10,004 nucleotides of DNA, taken from assembly GCA_002320555.1 (NCBI GenBank), contig DCJV01000107.1:1392-11395 (forward strand), given 5' to 3'. The notes beneath the pieces were generated by a model, which saw nothing but the letters and a program-made list of their open reading frames with translations, did no database searches and was not told where the DNA came from. Positions within the stretch are counted from its first letter, which is position 1. Every line of letters begins with the position of its first letter. Below, piece by piece: positions 1 through 6,457 of the stretch. The position numbers were made by a program, and so were the translations under genes. This DNA comes from Ruminococcaceae bacterium UBA1691. Its GTDB lineage: Bacteria > Bacillota > Clostridia > Oscillospirales > Acutalibacteraceae.

Positions 1-2644
1 CATCGGTCAAAACAGGGTCCTTCAAAACGAGCTGCGCGTCATACATGGCGATGCCGCCGTCGTTAAACTGCTTGTTGATGATGGCGCTGATGGAATCGTT
101 GAGGCCAAAGCCCGTCAACAGCAGAGCCGTACAGCCTGCCACGCCGAACGCCGTCATCAGGAAGCGCCGCTTGTTGCGGAAGATATTGCGTACCGTCACC
201 TTGGAGGTGAAGTTCAGGTGCTTCCAGATGAACGGAATCTTCTCGAGAAGCACGCGCTTACCGGCCTTGGGGGCACGCGGGCGCATGAGCTGCGCCGGGC
301 AGGTGGCAAGCTCCTTATAGCAGGCGAGGAACGTTGCGCCCACTGTGGAAAGGATGGCAATCGCCGTACCAATGAGCGCATAGCTCAGAATGAACTGGAG
401 ATGCACCGTGGGGAGCGTATACATAATGCCATACGCCGCCGAAATCGCCAGCGGCAATACGACGAAGCCAACTGCCAGACCGATTACCGAGCCGATCAGG
501 CTCGCAAGAATCGCATAGATGATATATTTGGAGACGATCGCCTTATTGTCATAACCGAGGGCCTTGAGCGTGCCGAGCTGGGTGCGCTCCTCCTCAACCA
601 TACGGGTCATTGTCGTCAGGCAGATGAGCGCCGCGATCAGGAAGAAGAAGATCGGGAATACCTGCGCAAACGCCTTGGTGCGATCCGCCGTCTGCCCATA
701 ACCGGTGAAGCCAGGAATGTCGTTGCGATCGGAAACGACCCACTTGGCGCTGCCCAGATCGTTTAATTTCTGCTCGCCAGCCGAAAGACGCAGCTTCGCG
801 CGGGAGAGTTCTGTCTCTGCTTCCGCCTTTTTCTTTTGGAATTCCTCTTCGCCTGTCTGAGCCGCCTGTTTGGCTTCCTTGAGCTTCTGCTGCGCCTGCT
901 GGAGCTCCATGAGCGCCTGGCTCTGCTGCGTAGAGAGCTGAAGCTGCCCGAAGTCGAGCGTAAAGCCCGCCTGCTGCAATTGATCCTTTGCAGACGCAAG
1001 CTGCTCGTCCACTGCCTTGAGCTGCCCTTCTTTGGCTGAGATCTCCGCACTGGCAGAATCAAGCTTTGTTTTGGCCGCTTTTAGAGCAGCTTCATTTTTT
1101 GCATAGTCCGCTTGTGCACTTGCCAGCTTTGATTTGGCAGCTGTAAGATTGTTTTGCTCTTTTGCCAGATCATCCTTATAATCGCCCAGATACTTTGTCA
1201 GGGCCTGTGCGGCCTCCTGTACCATACCGCCGGCAGTGATATTGGAAAGCTCCTTGATCTGCTTTACAACCGTGCTGTCCGGTCCGAAAACTTCCTCCGC
1301 GCGCTTGAGCAGCTCCTCATAGGATGCGTTGTTGCTGCTTCCCAGGTCACCTGCTACCGACTCTGCCGTAGCAATCATTTGCTTCAGCATCCGGATCTGG
1401 TTTTCTCCGTTGCTGATATCTGTCTTCGCCTGGTTGATTTGCTTTTCCGCAGCATCGAGCTTTTCCTTATTTTGCTCATAGGCCAACTGCGAAGTGTTCA
1501 ATTCATTTCTCGCCTGGTTGAGCTTAGCAGCTGCCGCATTGCGCTCCGCCAGCTTCTGGTAATACTGATTCAAACCTGCGCTGTGCTCCGCCTTTCCAGA
1601 AGCATACTCCTGCTGGGCGGCACTCAGCGTACTATTGAATTCCTCCTGCTTATCCTTGAGAATCTGGTCGCCGTTTTTCGCAAATTCCAGCGCCTCGTCA
1701 AGTTGCTTGCGCGCGTCGTCAATCTTCTGCTGGGTGTCAACCTCCGCCTGCGCGTAATCAACGCGCGCCTGCTCGAGCTTGGCGGTCATCTCCGGGCGAA
1801 GGATCTCCGCACGCACCGGAGCGCGGTCCTTCCCAATCGCTTCGATCTGCTCGATTACCGGCGCCATCAGCTTATCGTACTCGTCCCCGTAAGCATCGAA
1901 GCTGTTCGCGGTGGTACCATTGACCTTGATATACAAATCCGTATAGTAATCCGTTTTGAACGCCGTATCCGGCACCAGGATAAAGGCGCCGACCTTGCCG
2001 CTGCCGACAAGGCTGTTGCCGCGCTCAAAGGATATGTAGTAAGGCGACTCCACGATGCCGACGATCTTGAACTCCGTCGTCGCCATGGAATCGTTCAAAT
2101 CCTCGCGATCGCTCTCCATCGTAATCGTGCTGCCAATCTTGAACTCCTCCGGTGTAGACAGCTCGCTGCGGTCCACCAAGCATTCGTTTGCGTTTTTCGG
2201 CCACTCGCCCTCAATGAGCGTGGGCCGGTTCATATAGGCCGCGTCGTTCGTTCCATTTTTCCATTGTTCCAGCATCTCCATATTGAGGGAGTGCGCCCGC
2301 ACGCTGAAGGCAGAGCCATCCATATCAACAAGGTTCTCACCGTTGACCTTGACCAGGCCGTCCGCAAAATAGGCGGGCATGACCGATTGGACGCCCTCCA
2401 CCTGGCGGATCGCTTCTACGTCCGCTTCTTCAAATCCGACCGTCGAAAGCACACGCAGATCCATGAGATTGTTGGTGACAAAATAGCGATTGGCCGTCTC
2501 CTTCATGTCCGGAGCCGTGGCCTTGATGCCGGCAAAAAAGCCGATTCCAAGCGCAACAATCAAAATGATGGAAATAAAACGCGCCTTCGTCCTCCAGATT
2601 GAACGGAACGTGTCTTTTAACAAGGCTTTGCTCATTGTTACCAT
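1..2644 (-). CDS. FtsX-like ABC transporter permease with long coiled-coil insert (3' end cut by window)
   Basis: Membrane subunit of an ABC transporter of the MacB/FtsX mechanotransmission type; partner of the ATPase just upstream. No stop codon is reached, so only about 881 residues are visible. A first membrane helix lies at about 22-39, then an extracytoplasmic domain to about 280, then a long Ala/Gln/Lys/Glu-rich coiled coil at about 280-623 broken by a non-coil tip at about 423-493. Further helices lie at about 658-679, 710-738 and 750-775. The cytoplasmic motif EEERTQLGTLKALG follows the second helix, as is typical of FtsX permeases. A second-half repeat begins near 815 (VRNIFRNKRRF) before the sequence leaves the window. 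The start at 2644 is chosen because AAAGGA lies 4 bases upstream and it overlaps the ATPase stop by 7 bases. An in-frame ATG at 2635 (MSKALLKDTF) fits family N-termini but has poor SD spacing. Substrate unknown; peptide/lipid export or envelope sensing are options. Confidence 0.93.
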   Translation of the reverse strand, partial: MVTMSKALLKDTFRSIWRTKARFISIILIVALGIGFFAGIKATAPDMKETANRYFVTNNLMDLRVLSTVGFEEADVEAIRQVEGVQSVMPAYFADGLVKVNGENLVDMDGSAFSVRAHSLNMEMLEQWKNGTNDAAYMNRPTLIEGEWPKNANECLVDRSELSTPEEFKIGSTITMESDREDLNDSMATTEFKIVGIVESPYYISFERGNSLVGSGKVGAFILVPDTAFKTDYYTDLYIKVNGTTANSFDAYGDEYDKLMAPVIEQIEAIGKDRAPVRAEILRPEMTAKLEQARVDYAQAEVDTQQKIDDARKQLDEALEFAKNGDQILKDKQEEFNSTLSAAQQEYASGKAEHSAGLNQYYQKLAERNAAAAKLNQARNELNTSQLAYEQNKEKLDAAEKQINQAKTDISNGENQIRMLKQMIATAESVAGDLGSSNNASYEELLKRAEEVFGPDSTVVKQIKELSNITAGGMVQEAAQALTKYLGDYKDDLAKEQNNLTAAKSKLASAQADYAKNEAALKAAKTKLDSASAEISAKEGQLKAVDEQLASAKDQLQQAGFTLDFGQLQLSTQQSQALMELQQAQQKLKEAKQAAQTGEEEFQKKKAEAETELSRAKLRLSAGEQKLNDLGSAKWVVSDRNDIPGFTGYGQTADRTKAFAQVFPIFFFLIAALICLTTMTRMVEEERTQLGTLKALGYDNKAIVSKYIIYAILASLIGSVIGLAVGFVVLPLAISAAYGIMYTLPTVHLQFILSYALIGTAIAILSTVGATFLACYKELATCPAQLMRPRAPKAGKRVLLEKIPFIWKHLNFTSKVTVRNIFRNKRRFLMTAFGVAGCTALLLTGFGLNDSISAIINKQFNDGGIAMYDAQLVLKDPVLTD

Positions 2645-3384
2645 TCAATCCTTTCCACGGGCGTTGGGTTATCATTCACCATAATTTTGTGTACACGGCC
2701 GCTGCGCAGGGAGATCACACGGTTCGCCATCGGCGTAATCGCCTGATTATGCGTGATAACGATCACGGTCATTCCTGTCTCGCGGCTCGTATCTTGCAAA
2801 AGCTTCAAAATCTGTTTGCCGGTATTGTAGTCCAGCGCGCCCGTCGGCTCATCGCAAAGCAGAAGCTTCGGATTTTTCGCCAGCGCGCGCGCAATGGCAA
2901 CGCGCTGCTGCTCGCCGCCGGAAAGCTGCGAGGGGAAATTGTGGATGCGATCCGCAAGGCCCACCCGCTCCAGCACCTTTTCCGCATGCAGCGACTTTTT
3001 ACTGATCTGTGTTGCAAGCTCCACATTCTCCAGCGCGGTCAGATTCTGCACCAGGTTATAAAACTGGAAGACGAAGCCCACATCATAGCGCCGGTATTCG
3101 ATCAGGCGCTTGCGGTCATAATCGTTGATCAGCTCGCCCGCCACACGGATTTTGCCATCGTCGCAGTCGTCCATTCCGCCGAGGATATTCAGAAGCGTCG
3201 TCTTACCGGCGCCGGAAGGGCCGACGACAACAACGAACTCGCCCTGCTCAATGCTGAACGTAATCCCATCCGCAGCATTGATGGTAATCTCGCCCATCTT
3301 GTACCTTTTGTAGACAGAATCGAACTCAATAAAGCTCATGCGTTTTACCCCGTTTCTTGATTTTCGCCGTCTGAAACGGCTCAT
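2638..3384 (-). CDS. ABC transporter ATP-binding protein (MacB/LolD type)
   Basis: Cytoplasmic ATPase that should power the coiled-coil permease encoded directly downstream. All nucleotide-binding motifs are intact. Numbered from the 3384 start they are: Walker A GPSGAGKTT at 55-63, Q-loop Gln107, signature LSGGEQQR at 154-161, Walker B LLLCDEP at 174-180, D-loop GALD at 182-185, and H-loop His212. At 248 residues it is a normal length for this family. Two starts are possible. The one at 3384 has AAAGGA 6 bases upstream and is used here. The one at 3339 gives MSFIEFDSVYKRYKMG, which fits typical family N-termini better but has only GGGG 8 bases upstream. If 3339 is the true start, the basic 15-residue extension is leader RNA. 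A near-consensus promoter lies at 3455-3483. The stop overlaps the permease start, so the two are translationally coupled. Confidence 0.95.
   Translation of the reverse strand: MSRFRRRKSRNGVKRMSFIEFDSVYKRYKMGEITINAADGITFSIEQGEFVVVVGPSGAGKTTLLNILGGMDDCDDGKIRVAGELINDYDRKRLIEYRRYDVGFVFQFYNLVQNLTALENVELATQISKKSLHAEKVLERVGLADRIHNFPSQLSGGEQQRVAIARALAKNPKLLLCDEPTGALDYNTGKQILKLLQDTSRETGMTVIVITHNQAITPMANRVISLRSGRVHKIMVNDNPTPVERIEW
3366..3380 (-). other. Small inverted repeat near the ATPase start
   Basis: GCCGT and ACGGC form a 5-bp stem around a 5-base loop, between the two candidate ATPase start codons at 3384 and 3339. If the upstream start is used, this lies inside the coding region and may be incidental. 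If the downstream start is used, it is part of the leader RNA. Confidence 0.35.
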
Positions 3385-3395
3385 CCTGTGTCCTT

Positions 3396-3414
3396 TCCGG
3401 CGAAAAGCGCCGGA
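3396..3414 (-). promoter_or_regulatory. Leader hairpin in the ABC operon 5' UTR
   Basis: TCCGGCG and CGCCGGA form a perfect 7-bp stem with a 5-base loop (CTTTT on the minus strand). It sits between the promoter and the ATPase start, and the ATPase Shine-Dalgarno (AAAGGA) begins at its foot. A flanking TGTCC (3428-3432) can pair with GGACA (3389-3393), which includes part of that Shine-Dalgarno. There is no T-run, so it is not an intrinsic terminator. A role in translation control or mRNA stability is inference. Confidence 0.55.
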
Positions 3415-3417
3415 CTC

Positions 3418-3447
3418 CTACCCTTTCGGACAAAATCTTTGCCACAT
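3418..3447 (-). CDS. Possible 9-residue leader peptide (MWQRFCPKG)
   Basis: An ATG lies 7 bases downstream of the TATAAT element, exactly where transcription would be expected to begin, so the mRNA could start at or next to this AUG and be leaderless. The frame reads MWQRFCPKG and stops before the leader hairpin. Its TTT TGT CCG codons overlap the arm that could pair with the ATPase Shine-Dalgarno. There is no ribosome binding site and the frame is tiny, so this may be chance. Confidence 0.2.
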   Translation of the reverse strand: MWQRFCPKG

Positions 3448-3454
3448 GAGAATT

Positions 3455-3483
3455 ATTATAAAGGATTGCCCGCCAAGCGTCAA
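3455..3483 (-). promoter_or_regulatory. Sigma-A type promoter of the ABC operon
   Basis: The minus strand reads TTGACG (-35, at 3478-3483), a 17-base spacer, then a perfect TATAAT (-10, at 3455-3460). The expected start of transcription is near 3447, giving a leader of about 63 bases to the ATG at 3384. This separates the ABC pair from the cell-wall operon upstream. Confidence 0.85.
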
Positions 3484-3547
3484 TAGAAAAGCACCTGGAA
3501 TCGTTGTACAAATCAGATATTTTTACCAACAAACAGACCTGAATTTT

Positions 3548-3578
3548 GAAAAACGAAAATACAAGCCGAGGCGCTGTA
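3548..3578 (-). terminator. Possible intrinsic terminator after the PBP gene
   Basis: On the minus strand TACAGC and GCTTGTA pair as a 6-bp stem with one bulged T and a 6-base loop. This is followed by TTTTCGTTTTT. The stem is short, so it is a weak candidate, but it sits about 80 bases past the PBP stop and before the ABC promoter, as expected for the end of the wall operon. The rest of 3385-3660 holds the promoter and leader listed separately; nothing else was seen. Confidence 0.5.
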
Positions 3579-3660
3579 CTTTTCATCCGATCAGACGCAC
3601 CACGCGAGCTGACATCCGTTGGCCCGCATATGCTTTTTCGCAGGAGCGGAATCCCCCCCT

Positions 3661-5052
3661 TTATGAAGCGGAACGAATCGCCGCCAAAACCTTATTCGCA
3701 ATTGGAATCGCCTGCTGATAGCCGGAGCCGCCGTTCTCCACGACGACGACAAAGGCATACGGCGTTGCCGGATTCTGTGAAAAGCCGACAAACCAGGCAT
3801 GTGGCGCTTTATCTCCGCCGACCTCCCCCGTACCGGTCTTGCCGCAAATCTGCATTCCGCTTGGGAAACGGCTGTCACTATAAAAATGGACGGTATTCGA
3901 CCGCATCAGTTCCACCATCTTCGACGCAGTCGATGAGGAAAGATACGCCTTCCCCGTATTCGCGCTCCCCTTTTTCAGCGTTAGGCCGCCAGGAGTTGTG
4001 ATGGATTTAACCACATAGGGGGTAACCGGCGTGCCGCCGTTTGCGATCGCTCCCATGATCGTCAGCATATGATACGGATTTACCAGCGTCGTATGCTGGC
4101 CGAGGCCGGCCTGCCCAATGCCGCGGTCGTCCGCTCCGGACAGATCAAATTTGCTGATGGCAATATTGATTCCGTCCATCTGCATTGCCTGATTGAAACC
4201 GAGCTGCTCCGCCGTGGCAGTCAGTTTTTCCGCCCCAAGCTGAAGGGCGATCTGTGCAAAGGCGATATTGCAGGATTTATTCAACGCCTGCTCGAAGGTA
4301 AGCGTCCCATGACCGTTTTTCTCATTGCAATAGATCACGCCGCCGTTTGTCTGCATTTTCCCTTTGCAGGTAAATTTCTGCGTAAAGATATCCGGGATAT
4401 TGTCAATGGCGCTGATTGCGGTGACTGTTTTAAAAGTAGAACCCGGCGTATAGACGCCGGAAAGAAAGCGGTTAAGATAAATGCCGTCATATTTTCCCGT
4501 CTTGTCCGTGTCGATATCGGTCGGCTTGCGCTCCGGATCATAGGTCGGAGAGGAAACCATGCACAAAATTTCACCGGTCTTGTAATTGTAAACACCAACG
4601 GTCCCCTTGCGGTCGCCCAGCGCATCCAGGGCGGTCGCGCAGACGTCCGCGTTGAGCGTAAGGGTAATATTGTTCCCTTCACCATCCTCTTTCAGGCGGT
4701 GTACGCCGTCGATCAGGTTATAGCCGGTCAGCTCCGAACGGAAGATGGTATGGATACCGGTGGAAATATAGCCCGCCGTATCACCTACCATATGCAGCGT
4801 CGCCTTACGGATGCGGCTGCTGTCGTTAAAAACGCGCTCGCCGTTTTTGGTCTGGGCAAGGATGGTGCCATTCGTGTCGTAGATCGTACCGGCGCTCGTC
4901 AGGCTTCCCCCGGTGAAGAGATGCTGGTTGAAACGCTTGAGCGCCCAGGTTTCCCCATTGAGAACAAAGCCGCCAATCAAAAAAACAACGCCGACCAGAA
5001 ACGCGCCGATCAGGGCATAGATTGCCAGCGCCCGTTTAGAGGTAATCCTCAT
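3661..5052 (-). CDS. Class B penicillin-binding protein (D,D-transpeptidase), short PbpA-like
   Basis: Transpeptidase that crosslinks peptidoglycan stem peptides on the outer face of the membrane; the expected crosslinking partner of the SEDS polymerase encoded just upstream. A single N-terminal membrane anchor lies at about 8-31. A short N-terminal linker region includes AGTIYDTNGTILA at 54-66. The transpeptidase domain spans about 145-463. Active-site motifs are complete: STFK with catalytic Ser205 and Lys208, SCN at 260-262, and KTG at 405-407. At 463 residues it is much shorter than elongation PBP2 proteins of about 600-700 residues. It is close in size to actinobacterial PbpA, with a reduced non-catalytic region. 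The start at 5052 is chosen because GGTGAT lies 4 bases upstream and the protein then begins MRITSKR; an in-frame ATG at 5073 lacks a ribosome binding site. It lies 53 bases after the SEDS gene in one operon. Confidence 0.95.
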   Translation of the reverse strand: MRITSKRALAIYALIGAFLVGVVFLIGGFVLNGETWALKRFNQHLFTGGSLTSAGTIYDTNGTILAQTKNGERVFNDSSRIRKATLHMVGDTAGYISTGIHTIFRSELTGYNLIDGVHRLKEDGEGNNITLTLNADVCATALDALGDRKGTVGVYNYKTGEILCMVSSPTYDPERKPTDIDTDKTGKYDGIYLNRFLSGVYTPGSTFKTVTAISAIDNIPDIFTQKFTCKGKMQTNGGVIYCNEKNGHGTLTFEQALNKSCNIAFAQIALQLGAEKLTATAEQLGFNQAMQMDGINIAISKFDLSGADDRGIGQAGLGQHTTLVNPYHMLTIMGAIANGGTPVTPYVVKSITTPGGLTLKKGSANTGKAYLSSSTASKMVELMRSNTVHFYSDSRFPSGMQICGKTGTGEVGGDKAPHAWFVGFSQNPATPYAFVVVVENGGSGYQQAIPIANKVLAAIRSAS

Positions 5053-5105
5053 GCAAATCACCCATCCTTTCATAGATATTGAAAAGAAAAGCTCTCATCT
5101 TTCTT

Positions 5106-6422
5106 TCAAATGACCGCTTCCAGCGCTCGGTTGATTTTGGGATAGGTCCGCACATCCGCCGCCTTGATGAAGGCAAACAACCCCCATACACAGATCATGC
5201 TCGATCCACCGCGGCTGATAAAGGGCAGCGTAACGCCTGTGAGCGGAAGAAGGTCTGTGATCCCAAACACATTGAGTGCAATTTGAAAAAGCATCATTCC
5301 TGCAGCGGCACAGGCGGCGATCGCATAAAACGAAGAGCGGCAGGCCGGCGCGCACTGCACCGCATAGGCTGTTACGCCCACAAAACAAAGCAATACGATA
5401 ATGCCGAGCAAAAGCCCCCATTCCTCGCACAAAACGCCGAAGACAAGGTCGGTCGTTGCGGCAAAGACATTTTTGAGCTTTCCACCGCCGATTCCCACGC
5501 CGAACAGCCCGCCGCTCGCCATATAGACGAGCACGCGCGTCTGCTGGAAGCCCTTGCCGTCACTGTAATCCCACACATGGCGGTAGGCGGCGAAGCGCTG
5601 TGCCACATAATCCCCCTTAAAGATCACGATGAAGGCCGCTCCTGCCAGCGCGACGAGGCACACGGCGACCAGCGTGCGAACATCCCCAGAACGCATAAAC
5701 GCCATCATCAGGAACGTCACAAAGAAAATCAGCGCCGCGCCGAGATCGTACATTAAAAACAAAAAGCCAACGCATGCAAAGGAGAAGAGGATGTATTTGG
5801 TCAGGCTCCTGGTGGACTGGAGCTTATCGAGCGTTGCGGCGCCGACAAAAATGAATGCAAGCTTCACAAACTCCGACGGCTGGATCGATACAAAGCCGAG
5901 ATCCAGCCAGTTGAGCGCGCCGTTGGTCGCCTTAGCCAGCACCAGATTGACCGCCAGCAGCAAAAGCGCCGCGCACGCCATGGGAACGCGCGACGCATCC
6001 ACGCGATTGATATCACCCATAAACCAGACCATTGCAATGAAAACTGCAAGCCCCAATAAAACCGAGATAAACTGCTTCATCACTAGATTCGGATAGACGC
6101 TTGCGCAAATCACAAGCCCGATGCCGGACAGGAAAAAAGCGATCAGCTCAAGCTCAAAGCTGCGCTTTTTAAAAATTGTCCGGAACAGGATGACATACAG
6201 CCATTCGATTGCAATATAGATTCCAAAAATGGAGACAAGTTCAAAATTCAGGCTGCCGTCCTCCTCAAAAATCGTCTGAACGGCAGACCATACCTGAAAA
6301 ATCGTGATCAGTAGCAGAACAATAAACCAGTTCATCGGCCTGTCGGGACGCTTTCTGTGAATGCGCGGCGCCCTGCGGCGCGGCGTTTTCTGCGTCCTCT
6401 GTCCGGACTTTTCCTTTGCCAA
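5106..6422 (-). CDS. SEDS peptidoglycan glycosyltransferase (FtsW/RodA family), TTG start
   Basis: Polytopic membrane protein that polymerises lipid II into glycan strands with a cognate class B PBP, here presumably the one encoded next. Family marks are QPSEFVKL at 181-188, YDLGAAL at 225-231, an extracytoplasmic loop HVWDYSDGKGFQQ at 282-294, CEEWG at 332-336, and LPFISRGGSS at 399-408. Asp285 in the loop is the likely counterpart of the essential RodA loop aspartate. At 438 residues the length is normal, with about ten hydrophobic segments. The first 30 residues are an Arg/Lys-rich cytoplasmic tail. The start codon is TTG, supported by GGGAGG 7 bases upstream. The usual Tyr of the SYGGS motif is Arg404. 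FtsW, RodA and SpoVE cannot be told apart by sequence reading alone; the FHA and PBP neighbours resemble actinobacterial rodA-pbpA context. It lies 35 bases after the FHA gene. Confidence 0.93.
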   Translation of the reverse strand: MAKEKSGQRTQKTPRRRAPRIHRKRPDRPMNWFIVLLLITIFQVWSAVQTIFEEDGSLNFELVSIFGIYIAIEWLYVILFRTIFKKRSFELELIAFFLSGIGLVICASVYPNLVMKQFISVLLGLAVFIAMVWFMGDINRVDASRVPMACAALLLLAVNLVLAKATNGALNWLDLGFVSIQPSEFVKLAFIFVGAATLDKLQSTRSLTKYILFSFACVGFLFLMYDLGAALIFFVTFLMMAFMRSGDVRTLVAVCLVALAGAAFIVIFKGDYVAQRFAAYRHVWDYSDGKGFQQTRVLVYMASGGLFGVGIGGGKLKNVFAATTDLVFGVLCEEWGLLLGIIVLLCFVGVTAYAVQCAPACRSSFYAIAACAAAGMMLFQIALNVFGITDLLPLTGVTLPFISRGGSSMICVWGLFAFIKAADVRTYPKINRALEAVI

Positions 6423-6429
6423 TTGTCTC

Positions 6430-6438
6430 CCTCCCTTT
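6430..6438 (-). promoter_or_regulatory. Shine-Dalgarno that supports the SEDS TTG start
   Basis: The minus strand reads AAAGGGAGG ending 7 bases before TTG at 6422. No in-frame ATG with comparable support lies nearby; the next Met is residue 30, at the edge of the first membrane helix, so the TTG is the best start. Confidence 0.75.
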
Positions 6439-6457
6439 TCGAGATTGAATCAAAAAA

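Noticed and set aside
1154..2602. 482-codon open frame on the plus strand
   Set aside because: It lies antisense to the ABC permease, largely opposite its coiled coil, where low-complexity Gln/Lys/Ala/Glu codons leave the opposite strand open. The translation is Leu/Arg-rich with no recognisable domain and no supporting start site.
4069..5082. 337-codon open frame on the plus strand
   Set aside because: Antisense to the PBP gene, which carries all catalytic motifs on the minus strand; no domain is recognisable in the plus-strand translation.
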